Source: Mariprofundaceae bacterium (GTDB taxonomy: Bacteria > Pseudomonadota > Zetaproteobacteria > Mariprofundales > Mariprofundaceae). From it: DNA of 13,350 nucleotides. The position numbers were made by a program, and so were the translations under genes. The stretch lies in assembly GCA_027075825.1 (NCBI GenBank), contig JALSZZ010000127.1, positions 1 to 13,350 on the forward strand, read 5' to 3'. Each line of letters begins with the position of its first letter. Position 1 is the first letter of the stretch. This document shows, piece by piece, positions 1-7,129 of the stretch. The notes beneath the pieces were generated by a model. That model was not told where the DNA came from. It did not search any database and saw nothing but the letters and a program-made list of their open reading frames with translations.

Positions 1-16
1 GCACCATTTCAATCAT
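1..16 (-). CDS. possible start of a divergent gene (partial)
   Basis: On the minus strand an ATG at 16-14 opens a frame that reads M-I-E-M-V before the window ends. It is preceded by a purine-rich GGAGGG (26-21) at Shine-Dalgarno distance. Only five codons are visible, so no product can be named. The position, divergent from flagellin, is plausible for a gene start, but it could be chance. Confidence 0.3.
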
Positions 17-104
17 TGCACCCTCCCCCTGTCTGACATAAAATCAAGACGGCAAACTAGAAAACCACGCATGCGCAATCAAGCATATTCGCCATCGACC
101 ACCA

Positions 105-120
105 TGGCCTGCATCTTGCT
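105..120 (+). promoter_or_regulatory. sigma-54 (RpoN) -24/-12 promoter candidate upstream of flagellin
   Basis: TGGCCTG-N4-TTGCT matches the RpoN consensus TGGCACG-N4-TTGCW at 10 of 12 defined positions. The GG (106-107) and GC (118-119) are separated by exactly ten bases. Transcription would start near 131, upstream of the sigma-28 promoter. Sigma-54 commonly drives flagellar genes in polar flagellates. No enhancer site for an FleQ/FlrC-type activator could be identified by eye. Confidence 0.5.
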
Positions 121-167
121 TCACAAACTTTCGTGATCAAGTGCAAAAATAAAATGTCAAAAAAGGC

Positions 168-194
168 TAAAGTCCATTCCATAAGCGGCGATAC
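168..194 (+). promoter_or_regulatory. sigma-28 (FliA) promoter of flagellin
   Basis: TAAAGTCC, an 11-base spacer, then GGCGATAC. This matches the FliA consensus TAAAGTTT-N11-GCCGATAA in 6 of 8 bases of each box, with exact spacing. The start would fall near 200-201, giving a leader of about 75 nt. The same boxes and spacing recur upstream of the channel genes at 7130-7156. Confidence 0.85.
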
Positions 195-203
195 ATCTCC
201 CTG

Positions 204-219
204 CAGGGGCAGTTCCCTG
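204..219 (+). promoter_or_regulatory. short stem-loop at the 5' end of the flagellin leader
   Basis: CAGGG (204-208) pairs with CCCTG (215-219), extendable by a G-U pair to a four-base loop. It would lie about 3-4 nt from the predicted sigma-28 transcript start. A 5'-terminal hairpin can protect an abundant mRNA, as known for ompA. That role is inferred here. Confidence 0.4.
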
Positions 220-275
220 AACGTGACAAGGCAGGATGTCGTTCACGAATATTTGATACTAAGGAGAGAATCGTT

Positions 276-1445
276 ATGGCAATGACCGTACAAACCAACA
301 CTGCTGCAATTACAGCATTAAAACATCTGAACACCAACAGCACCAATATGAACCGTTCGCTGGAGCGGCTGTCTTCGGGTTTCCGTGTAAACTCTGCAGC
401 CGATGATGCGGCGGGATATGCCATTGCTTCCAAGCTTGATGCTCAGTCATCACGACTGGCGGCTGCATCGCAGAACGCTTCGCAGGCGACTGCAATGGTT
501 AAAATGGCTGATGCCGGTGTCAACGAAATCCAGAATATGATCGTGCGCATCCAGACCCTGGCTACCCAGGCTGCTTCTGCCAACAACGTAAATGATATCG
601 CCAAGATCGAAGGTGAACGCGTCAAACTGGAAGAGGCTATCGACAAGATCGCCAACAGCTCCAACTACAATGGAATCAACCTGCTGAATGGCATTGATGC
701 CAACTCTGCAGCCGTAGCCTTCGCTGTCACAAACCCGACGGCAGGCGATGGTTCTGTTACCAGCCTGACAACCACAGCTGCTACCGATGGTGGCGTCAGC
801 ACCACATACAGCTATGATGTTACCACAGGCACTGTAGCTGGCGACACGTTGACCGTCACCGGTGCCGATGGCTCCACGGGCACTGTAACTCTGACAGCAG
901 GCGCAGCATTCTCGGTTACGATGTCCAACGGCGCAGTGCTGACCGGCACGGCCGCAGCCACGCTGGCCAACAGCACAGTGACCGGCCAAACCTCGGTAAC
1001 AGCCGATGCAGCAGCTGGACAGTCAGCATATGCGGGCGCCCTGGCATTCCAGGTCGGCGCAGACAATAATACGAACAATCAGGTCACTGTAGATCTGACC
1101 AATTCGTACACAACGTCCTCTCTGGGGCTGAGCGGAGCCGGCACGACTGCCATCACCGATCAGGCCACAGCCCAGGCGTATATCACCACGGCCCAGAATG
1201 CCCTGGACAAACTGATTACGCAGCGCGCTGACCTGGGTGCGACCCAGAACCAGTTGGGCTTCGTGCAGGCCAATCTGGCAACCAGCATTGAGCAGGCCAA
1301 GGCTTCTGTATCCTCGATTCGTGATGCGGATATGGCCGCTGAAATGGCTGACTTCACGAAAAACCAGATCCTGGTTCAGGCGTCAACTTCCATGTTGGCC
1401 CAGGCTAACCAGGCAGCCCAGAACGTACTCTCACTGTTCAGGTAA
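276..1445 (+). CDS. fliC: flagellin (filament subunit)
   Basis: This 389-residue protein is the flagellar filament subunit, exported by the flagellar type III apparatus. The N-terminal D0/D1 part (about 1-140) carries the flagellin signature, including SSGFRVNSAADDAAGYAIA. The C-terminal part (about 305-389) has SIRDADMAAEMADF and ends in VLSLFR, both typical. The middle (about 140-300) is variable, rich in Thr, Ala, Gly and Ser, and has beta-strand character. No Lys, Arg or His occurs from residue 125 to 311, which is a strongly biased, acidic exposed region. The start at 276 has AAGGAG at 261-266. It is preceded by sigma-28 and possible sigma-54 promoters. It is separated from flaG by a long hairpin, which fits far higher expression of flagellin than of the genes behind it. 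Confidence 0.97.
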   Translation: MAMTVQTNTAAITALKHLNTNSTNMNRSLERLSSGFRVNSAADDAAGYAIASKLDAQSSRLAAASQNASQATAMVKMADAGVNEIQNMIVRIQTLATQAASANNVNDIAKIEGERVKLEEAIDKIANSSNYNGINLLNGIDANSAAVAFAVTNPTAGDGSVTSLTTTAATDGGVSTTYSYDVTTGTVAGDTLTVTGADGSTGTVTLTAGAAFSVTMSNGAVLTGTAAATLANSTVTGQTSVTADAAAGQSAYAGALAFQVGADNNTNNQVTVDLTNSYTTSSLGLSGAGTTAITDQATAQAYITTAQNALDKLITQRADLGATQNQLGFVQANLATSIEQAKASVSSIRDADMAAEMADFTKNQILVQASTSMLAQANQAAQNVLSLFR

Positions 1446-1453
1446 GGTACTAA

Positions 1454-1542
1454 ATGGCCCGGCGCTTCTCCTGTCCTTCGATCCCCTCCCCTTTGCCCAA
1501 CGTTCATGATGTGGCAGAAGGGCAGGAGAAGCTGGCGGCCAT
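1454..1542 (+). repeat. long inverted repeat (hairpin) between fliC and flaG
   Basis: Bases 1464-1479 pair with 1517-1532 over 16 positions, with one G-U. A further six pairs (1454-1459 with 1537-1542) extend the stem across a 4x4 internal loop. TGCC (1494-1497) can pair with GGCA (1513-1516) inside the loop. No T-run follows, so it is not a canonical intrinsic terminator. It begins 8 nt after the fliC stop codon and ends 11 nt before the flaG ribosome-binding site. It may stabilise the fliC message 3' end, mark an RNase cut, or reduce read-through; this is inferred. Confidence 0.7.
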
Positions 1543-1568
1543 ACCAAGGAAGATAAAGGAGGTTAATC

Positions 1569-1949
1569 ATGGCAGCATTAATTCATGACGCTATGCTATC
1601 TGCCTCTGTTCGTACCGCAGGTCGAACCCCCTTGGCCACAACAACCAAGTCGACAACACTGTCGAATCAGACGGAATCAAAACCAGTTATCCAGAAAGAG
1701 CCGGCAGAAAACAAAAAGACACCGACAGAAGCTGAACTGCAGAAGGCCGTGCAGGATGCAAACATGGCGCTTCCGGGCGGAAACCAGAAGATCAGTTTCA
1801 TTTACGAGAAACGCATTAACCAGATGTTCGTCCAGATTGTGGACAAGACGAGTGGCGAGGTCATTAAGGAAGTACCCCCCAGGGAGTTCATCGAACACAA
1901 AGTAGCCATGCATGAGTTCATCGGGCTGTTGCTCGATAAAAAGGGATAA
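1569..1949 (+). CDS. flaG: FlaG family protein
   Basis: This 126-residue protein has the usual FlaG layout. A low-complexity, charged N-terminal half (to about residue 65) is followed by the conserved C-terminal domain of about 60 residues. That domain contains the typical QMFVQIVDKTSGEVIKEVPP and ends in HEFIGLLLDKKG. FlaG proteins lie between flagellin and fliD in polar flagellates and influence filament length, but the mechanism is poorly known. The start has a nearly perfect ribosome-binding site, TAAAGGAGGT at 1554-1563. The fliD start lies 3 nt after the stop, so the two are very likely cotranscribed and perhaps translationally coupled. Confidence 0.93.
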   Translation: MAALIHDAMLSASVRTAGRTPLATTTKSTTLSNQTESKPVIQKEPAENKKTPTEAELQKAVQDANMALPGGNQKISFIYEKRINQMFVQIVDKTSGEVIKEVPPREFIEHKVAMHEFIGLLLDKKG

Positions 1950-1952
1950 CCT

Positions 1953-4259
1953 GTGCCCGGCTCGGTCAATATCGGCGGTCTGTCTTCGGGTATCGACTGG
2001 CAAACAACAGTAGATCAGTTGATGGCCGTTGAGAAAAGGCAGGTTACGCTGCTGCAAAACAGCCAGGCGCAGGAAACCCTCAAACAAAATGCCATCCAGC
2101 AACTCAATGATTCCATGCTCACATTGCGCAGCACCGCGCAGTCACTGGCCGATGCCAGTCGTTTTTTTCCTTACCAGACCAGCCTGACATCCTCAGGGTC
2201 CGCGCCTGCGGACAGCCTGATGCAGGTCACACTATCCGGCAACAACCTTACATCGGCAAAACACAGCATTGTCATTCAGCAAATTGCTGCATCCCAGCGA
2301 AATGCTTCATCAGCGGCCATCAGCAATGGCGCAGGAACAGCGATCAATTCAACAACGGAGGCCCTGAACCTGAGCGGAAGCTTCCAGTTAAACGGCACAA
2401 CCATCACCATCGCTGCAACAGATAGCCTGCAAAATATTATTGCCAACATTAACGCATCCGACGCCGGAGTTACCGCATCCAGCATGAAAGTCGCCGGTGC
2501 CGACTACCGCCTTGTACTGGAAGACCAAAATACAGGTGCGACCGGCTTCAGTATTACGGGTGCGGATCTGAGCGGCAGCCTGAGCGGACTGCAACTGGCC
2601 GGTGGCGGCAATCAACTGCAGGCGGGGCAGGATGCATCCCTGTTAATCGACGGGCTGACCATCAGCCGGGGCAGCAATACCATCAGCGATGCTCTGGATG
2701 GCATCACGCTGAATCTGACCCAGGCTGATCCTGCAAACACATTAACGCTGGATATAAGCATTGATGCATCCGGAATCCGTTCAAAGGTTCAGAACTTTGT
2801 CGACCAATACAATGAAATCACACGCTTTATCAACGATCAGTTCGTCTTCAATCCGGACACAGGCGAATCCGGTCCTTTGGCCGGGGAGGCCATGCTGACA
2901 TCCATTCAAAGTGCCCTGGCCGGCAAAATACTTCAGTCCATTCCCGGCCTTGCATCTGATCGCAACAGCCTGACTATGATTGGCGTTGAACTGGACGAGA
3001 ACGGACAATTATTCATCAACGATGCGCGATTCGACCCATGGCTGAACACGGATCCGGCTGCCATTCGTGATGTTTTTGCAGCCACCGGAAGCAGCAGCAA
3101 TCCGGAACTGACGTTTCTCAATTACGGCTTTAACAACCCGTCCGGCAACTTTGATATTTATATTTCGCAGCCGGCCACAGCTGCAAGCATCAATGGCAGT
3201 ACGGACCTGTCTGTCGGCCTGAGCGGCAACGATACACTGACACTAACCGATCAGCAGGGAAGAAAGGCCATTATCAACCTGACAGCGGGACAATCACTCT
3301 CGTCGATTGTATCGACTATCAACTCCGAACTATCCGCCACCTATACCGAACAATGGACCACGAATACCGCTTTAACCGTCGGGGGAAGTCCGATTACATC
3401 GGCAACAAAATTTTCGGATCTTGCCGCCAGCATCAGTGCCGGCGATACGATCAGCATTACAGGAACCAACCGGCAGGGCGCAACGGTCAGTGGCAGCTTC
3501 AAGATCATTGATCCTGCCAGCGACAGCATTGCCGACCTGCTCAATGCCATCCAGTTCACCTATGGACAACAGGTTACGGCATCCATCGATGCCGCAGGAC
3601 ATATCCTCGTGACAGATAATTCGCAGGGAGACAGCAGCCTGACATTCTCTATCATGGCCAACAATGAAGGTGGAGGAAGCCTTGATTTTGGTGCAACTGC
3701 CAACGTAACAGAAGGCAGATTCCCCATGGCGATACAGGCCTCCGCCAACGGCAACGCTCTTGCCATTGCATCGACAAATATCGGCGCATCAAGCACGTTT
3801 ACCATCAACCAGAGTGCGGATCTCCTGGGCATGGCCAACACTACTGTGACAGGCCAGAACGTTACTGGCACAATTAATGGAGAAAGTGCCATTGGCTCAG
3901 GGAACCTGCTGATCGGCAATTCCGGGACCAGCGATGGCATGTCGATCATGTATTCGGGCACTGCCACAGGGGCAGTCGGCAGCGTAACCGTAAATATGGG
4001 CATCGGCGCCACCTATGACGGGCTGATTGATCTGCTGGCCAATCCGTTCACCGGCCTGCTGCAAAACAGTCTCACTGCATCGCAGGATATTTATGACTCC
4101 CTGCAGGCCAAGATCGACAATCTGAATATTGCACTGGAAAAGGAACGTGAACGCCTCACGCAATCTTTCGTGCATATGGAATCTCTGGTCAGTCAGTTTA
4201 ATGCAACGGGCCAGTGGCTTACACAGCAAATCAATCAGTTCTCAAATAACCGAAACTAG
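1953..4259 (+). CDS. fliD: flagellar filament cap / hook-associated protein 2 (FliD), enlarged
   Basis: FliD forms the cap at the filament tip and folds incoming flagellin. The N-terminus has the FliD signature (GLSSGIDWQTTVDQLM, residues 9-24), which supports the GTG start. The N-terminal domain runs to about 110. A flagellin-IN-like module at about 140-200 follows, then a conserved FliD segment around 260-300 (VQNFVDQYNEITRFINDQ). The C-terminal coiled coil (about 705-765) includes MESLVSQFNATGQWL. At 768 residues it is about 300 longer than enterobacterial FliD. The extra length lies at about 385-690 and appears to hold further IN-like beta modules (about 422-465 and 491-580). The ribosome-binding site is weak (AAGGG near 1941-1945), which suggests coupling to flaG. 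Confidence 0.95.
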   Translation: MPGSVNIGGLSSGIDWQTTVDQLMAVEKRQVTLLQNSQAQETLKQNAIQQLNDSMLTLRSTAQSLADASRFFPYQTSLTSSGSAPADSLMQVTLSGNNLTSAKHSIVIQQIAASQRNASSAAISNGAGTAINSTTEALNLSGSFQLNGTTITIAATDSLQNIIANINASDAGVTASSMKVAGADYRLVLEDQNTGATGFSITGADLSGSLSGLQLAGGGNQLQAGQDASLLIDGLTISRGSNTISDALDGITLNLTQADPANTLTLDISIDASGIRSKVQNFVDQYNEITRFINDQFVFNPDTGESGPLAGEAMLTSIQSALAGKILQSIPGLASDRNSLTMIGVELDENGQLFINDARFDPWLNTDPAAIRDVFAATGSSSNPELTFLNYGFNNPSGNFDIYISQPATAASINGSTDLSVGLSGNDTLTLTDQQGRKAIINLTAGQSLSSIVSTINSELSATYTEQWTTNTALTVGGSPITSATKFSDLAASISAGDTISITGTNRQGATVSGSFKIIDPASDSIADLLNAIQFTYGQQVTASIDAAGHILVTDNSQGDSSLTFSIMANNEGGGSLDFGATANVTEGRFPMAIQASANGNALAIASTNIGASSTFTINQSADLLGMANTTVTGQNVTGTINGESAIGSGNLLIGNSGTSDGMSIMYSGTATGAVGSVTVNMGIGATYDGLIDLLANPFTGLLQNSLTASQDIYDSLQAKIDNLNIALEKERERLTQSFVHMESLVSQFNATGQWLTQQINQFSNNRN

Positions 4260-4274
4260 GATCAGGAGGAAATC

Positions 4275-4670
4275 ATGTTGGGATCACGGACTTACAAAGG
4301 CAATCAGGTTACCAGCTCCACACCGGTTGGCCTGATCATATTAACCTATGATGTCATCCTGAAACACGCCAACCTTGCACGGCTGGCCGTTGAAAACAAA
4401 GATATTGCCGCCATGTGCGAGCACACCCACCGGGCAACTGAAGGCATTATCGAACTGGCCACCAGCCTGGACCATGAAAAAGGAGGTGAAATCGCTGACA
4501 ATCTGAGCCGCCTTTATGCCTATTGTATCCGGCGCCTGAGTGACGGCATGAACCTTTCCGACAAGGAAGCCTATTCGGAAGTCGTCAGCCTGCTAACTCC
4601 CCTGAAAGCATCATGGACCGAACTTGCGCGCAAGGGAGAATCACGGCAACGGTTACAGGCACATGGATAA
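4275..4670 (+). CDS. fliS: flagellin export chaperone FliS
   Basis: This 131-residue protein has the size of FliS, the cytoplasmic chaperone that binds the flagellin C-terminus and keeps it unpolymerised until export. Recognisable features are the N-terminal ITSSTPVGLI-like segment (here QVTSSTPVGLIILTYDVILKH) and the all-helical body. The region RLYAYCIRRLSDGMN (about 78-92) is equivalent to the conserved LYxYxxxxL region. The start has a strong AGGAGGA at 4264-4270. It lies 15 nt after fliD and overlaps the next gene by 8 nt, as is usual for fliD-fliS-fliT operons. Confidence 0.93.
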   Translation: MLGSRTYKGNQVTSSTPVGLIILTYDVILKHANLARLAVENKDIAAMCEHTHRATEGIIELATSLDHEKGGEIADNLSRLYAYCIRRLSDGMNLSDKEAYSEVVSLLTPLKASWTELARKGESRQRLQAHG

Positions 4671-4992
4671 ACATCAGGATATTGATTCGCTGATCCACGC
4701 CATCCGCCAGCATGTCCATAGTATCCGGCGCCATCTGGCGGCAATGAACTGGCGGCAAAGTGACATAACTGCCAAAATGATGACAGCGAAACTCAACTTA
4801 CTGCGCCAACGTCTGTCTGAGCAACCTCCATTAAGCGAATCCACGCAAATCAGCCTGATTGCCCTTGAGCGTGATGTGCGTACAGCCTCCGCCTTTATTC
4901 AGCAATCACTCAATGAGCAGCAACGCACTGTCTTGAAGGTGGAAAAACATCAACGCGCGCTAAGGCAGTTGGGCAATCAACTGTCTGCGTGA
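4663..4992 (+). CDS. FliT-like small helical protein, last gene of the filament operon
   Basis: A 109-residue, apparently all-helical, basic protein. I place the start at ATG 4663, which overlaps the end of fliS by 8 nt. An upstream in-frame ATG at 4624 lies deep inside fliS and would add 13 unlikely residues. Position and size fit FliT, the chaperone of FliD that also acts on FlhD4C2 in enterics. The sequence itself is not strongly recognisable: the FliT call rests on operon position, length, helical heptad-like character and the Gln-rich end (residues 80-108). Genes in this slot are very divergent between species. No clear terminator lies in the 72 nt before the convergent gene. Confidence 0.6.
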   Translation: MDKHQDIDSLIHAIRQHVHSIRRHLAAMNWRQSDITAKMMTAKLNLLRQRLSEQPPLSESTQISLIALERDVRTASAFIQQSLNEQQRTVLKVEKHQRALRQLGNQLSA

Positions 4993-5064
4993 GCACCCTG
5001 CTGCGACAATGGACATCTCTGCAACTTAATAGCCCGGGCCGGTGAATCCAGGGAGCTGTTAACC

Positions 5065-5844
5065 CTAATTGCCCCCGCTGCGCAGTAATTGCCTGACTTT
5101 CGTTGCTTCAGGACTATCCGGATGCGCAGAAATCAGCAGTTGGGCATTACGCAAAACTTCTTCCTGCTGCCCCTGTTGCTGAGCGATCTGAACCTTGCGC
5201 CATAATGCACGCGCATGCTTGTCCCTGCTTGCTGATGCATTCTCAACCCGGGAAAACTCATGCACTGCTTCATCCATATCACCCAGTGCATAATAAGCCT
5301 CACCTAACCAGAAGTGGCTCAGGTTTGCATACTTGCCGTGCGGAAATTCAATCAGATATTTGGCAAATCCTTTGGCGGCATCATGATATTTACCCTTTTT
5401 CAGGGCCAGATATGATTGCGTATAGAGTTCCTTTTGTCGCGCCATGTCCCGCGAAGCATCGGGCTTTGGCGCACGCTTCCGGACCGGCTTTGCCTTGCTG
5501 ACAGGTTTCTTTGTTGAAGCCTTGGCAACATGTTTCCTGTTACGATGAAGCTCCGCCAACTCGTTCGTTAATGTCTCATTGGCATGTTCCAGCGCATCCA
5601 TTCTCTGCTGCAACTGCATAATACTTGCATGCAATTCGCGGTTCATGTCTCGCCATAATTCAGCCTCAGCCTCCAGACGGGAGCGCAATCCCTTCTCCTC
5701 ATTCTGTGCTGCCTGTGGCACGGCCTGAGTTGTTACCGGCTGTTCACCCCGATTAAAAACAGTACTGTCCTTACCCGCACATCCCCCCAGCAATATCAGA
5801 ATAGCTACTACCGGACAAACTGCAAAACAGTTACGATAACTCAT
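5065..5844 (-). CDS. coiled-coil and TPR lipoprotein, CpoB/YbgF-like
   Basis: This 259-residue protein begins with a lipoprotein signal peptide: a hydrophobic stretch at 11-21 and lipobox L-G-G-C with the lipidated Cys at 22. Asp is absent at +2, which favours the outer membrane. A predicted coiled coil (about 51-102) and a basic Lys/Pro/Ala linker (103-130) follow. The C-terminal TPR-type repeat region (about 138-257) contains SYLALKKGKYHDAAKGFAKY and HFWLGEAYYALGDMDEAVHEF. This order matches CpoB/YbgF, which links the Tol-Pal system to peptidoglycan synthesis at division. It is not in a tol-pal operon, so it may be a paralogue with another task at the cell pole. AAAGGAG at 5852-5858 supports the start. 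It faces the fliT-like gene convergently and is divergent from the SPOR gene. Confidence 0.85.
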   Translation of the reverse strand: MSYRNCFAVCPVVAILILLGGCAGKDSTVFNRGEQPVTTQAVPQAAQNEEKGLRSRLEAEAELWRDMNRELHASIMQLQQRMDALEHANETLTNELAELHRNRKHVAKASTKKPVSKAKPVRKRAPKPDASRDMARQKELYTQSYLALKKGKYHDAAKGFAKYLIEFPHGKYANLSHFWLGEAYYALGDMDEAVHEFSRVENASASRDKHARALWRKVQIAQQQGQQEEVLRNAQLLISAHPDSPEATKVRQLLRSGGN

Positions 5845-5888
5845 TCAAACTCTCCTTTCCCGGAACCGGCCATGCCGCCCCTGACAAA

Positions 5889-5919
5889 TCTGACTGTATA
5901 ACCAACAGCAAGAGTCAGA
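5889..5919. repeat. 7-bp inverted repeat, possible operator
   Basis: TCTGACT (5889-5895) and AGTCAGA (5913-5919) are perfect inverted copies separated by 17 bases, with a further CTGACA at 5881. They cover the probable promoter of the lipoprotein gene and lie just upstream of the sigma-54 promoter of the SPOR gene. A dimeric regulator could bind here; this is inferred from symmetry only. Confidence 0.4.
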
Positions 5920-5923
5920 CCAA
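5895..5923 (-). promoter_or_regulatory. possible sigma-70 promoter of the lipoprotein gene
   Basis: On the minus strand, TTGGTC (5923-5918), a 17-base spacer and TATACA (5900-5895) resemble -35 and -10 boxes with 3 of 6 and 4 of 6 matches. The boxes overlap the inverted repeat at 5889-5919. The match is modest. Confidence 0.35.
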
Positions 5924-5930
5924 TAACGAA

Positions 5931-5946
5931 TGGCATTTGTTTTGCT
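5931..5946 (+). promoter_or_regulatory. sigma-54 (RpoN) promoter of the SPOR-protein operon
   Basis: TGGCATT-N4-TTGCT matches the RpoN consensus at 10 of 12 defined positions, with the required ten bases between GG (5932-5933) and GC (5944-5945). The predicted start near 5957 leaves room for the ribosome-binding site at 5964-5969 before the ATG at 5976. The geometry argues that the site is real. Confidence 0.65.
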
Positions 5947-5975
5947 TATGTTTTGAAAAACTCAAGGAGTTATGC

Positions 5976-6743
5976 ATGAATGAGCAGACACGTCGGCGCA
6001 CAGACACACACGGGGAAGCTGGCAATGACACTGCCGAGAACGCTCTGCAATCCCTCATCGAACAAATCGATGAACATAGCAGCCAGCTCGACGAAACCCC
6101 TTCCGCGAAGGATAAAAAGAAGGAAAACAAGCCCAAAAAAACAAAAAAGGCAGCCAGTCCTTCCGGTCAACACAGCCACACCATGCTTTATACATCTCTG
6201 TTTGTCATGGCTGCTTCCATCACCGGCCTGGGGTTTATGTGGTATCAGGGGCAGCAGCAAATCGTCAGCATGCAACTGGACATCAAGGAAATCCGACAGA
6301 ACATGCAACAAATAAAGTCATCGCTGAAGGAAACCAAAGCACCCACTGTCTCACCCACCATACCGATGACGGAGTTGCTGGGGCGGGTCACCCCTGCCGA
6401 AAAGCAGGAGTCGAAAAGGCACTCAATGCATAAAAAAGCCATGGCCGCATCCGGCAAGATCAAGACCGGGAAAACAGGAAAGAAACCCTCCCCGGTCTCT
6501 ACCTGGAGCGTGGTTATCTCATCTCATGAAAGCATGGAAGAGGCCCGGATGAAGAAAAAAGAACTGGCGGCCTCAGGCATTCAGAGCAACATCACGGACA
6601 GCATAATTCGCGGCCAGAAATGGTACCGCCTGGAAACAGGAAGCTGGCATTCGGCAGATGAAGCCAAGAAAGCGCTGAAGCAGCTGGAGAAAAAAACGCA
6701 AATTCCGGATTTATGGATTAAAAAAAATCCGGATAGCATCTAG
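5976..6743 (+). CDS. membrane-anchored SPOR-domain protein
   Basis: I start this 255-residue protein at ATG 5976, 6 nt after AAGGAG (5964-5969). An earlier in-frame ATG at 5937 lies inside the sigma-54 promoter. The N-terminal cytoplasmic part (1-68) is charged, with a Lys-rich run at about 45-60. One membrane segment (about 70-90, MLYTSLFVMAASITGLGFMW) and a short coiled coil (about 92-118) follow. A Ser/Lys linker leads to a C-terminal SPOR domain (about 176-252, STWSVVISSHESMEEARMKK onwards). SPOR domains bind peptidoglycan strands lacking stem peptides, mostly at division sites. The topology is that of FtsN or DedD, but it is not a clear orthologue of either. The sigma-54 promoter and flagellar neighbours suggest a role at the flagellated pole. 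Confidence 0.85.
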   Translation: MNEQTRRRTDTHGEAGNDTAENALQSLIEQIDEHSSQLDETPSAKDKKKENKPKKTKKAASPSGQHSHTMLYTSLFVMAASITGLGFMWYQGQQQIVSMQLDIKEIRQNMQQIKSSLKETKAPTVSPTIPMTELLGRVTPAEKQESKRHSMHKKAMAASGKIKTGKTGKKPSPVSTWSVVISSHESMEEARMKKKELAASGIQSNITDSIIRGQKWYRLETGSWHSADEAKKALKQLEKKTQIPDLWIKKNPDSI

Positions 6744-6756
6744 CCGGAGTTCATTC

Positions 6757-7122
6757 ATGAAGATAAAATCCAGTCAACAAAATACAGTGCTTCACAAAAG
6801 CAAACAAAAAAGCCCTTCTGGTGGCAAGAAGTTTGCAAGCCGGCTGCAAAAAAAGATTCCTTCAGTCAAAGCGCATGCAGAGGAACCCGCTGATACTACG
6901 ACGACGCAAGCACAGGAGCGGGAGCATATCGGCAACGCGCTGCACCAGATTGCCAATGCACTCGAGGCCATTGCCGCACATGAACAGGGTATGTTCCACC
7001 CGGCCGGCAACCTGGAGAAGATTGCCTGTAATATTGACCGAATCCATAGCCAGCATCCCCTTGTACAGGATGCAAAAGCCCTCATCGCCACGGAAATCGC
7101 CCGCCTGAAGCGTCAGCTATGA
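6757..7122 (+). CDS. hypothetical small basic, helical protein
   Basis: I do not recognise this 121-residue protein. The N-terminal third (1-45) is rich in Lys, Ser and Gln and looks disordered. A Glu/Thr-rich linker follows, then a helical C-terminal half (about 53-121) with Ala/Ile/Leu heptad-like spacing. There is no signal peptide or membrane segment, so it is probably cytoplasmic. The stop of the SPOR gene lies 13 nt upstream, CGGAG at 6745-6749 serves as ribosome-binding site, and both genes are likely read from the sigma-54 promoter at 5931. A partner of the cytoplasmic tail of the SPOR protein or a flagellar accessory factor are possibilities only. Confidence 0.75.
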   Translation: MKIKSSQQNTVLHKSKQKSPSGGKKFASRLQKKIPSVKAHAEEPADTTTTQAQEREHIGNALHQIANALEAIAAHEQGMFHPAGNLEKIACNIDRIHSQHPLVQDAKALIATEIARLKRQL

Positions 7123-7129
7123 ATAGCGC

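Noticed and set aside
450..989. 179-residue minus-strand open frame inside flagellin
   Set aside because: It lies opposite an unmistakable flagellin, is Cys-rich without any known pattern and has no ribosome-binding site; it is a shadow of the biased codons.
5103..5501. 132-residue plus-strand frame opposite the lipoprotein gene
   Set aside because: Opposite strand of a well supported TPR lipoprotein; composition (many His, Pro, Cys) is that of an antisense frame.
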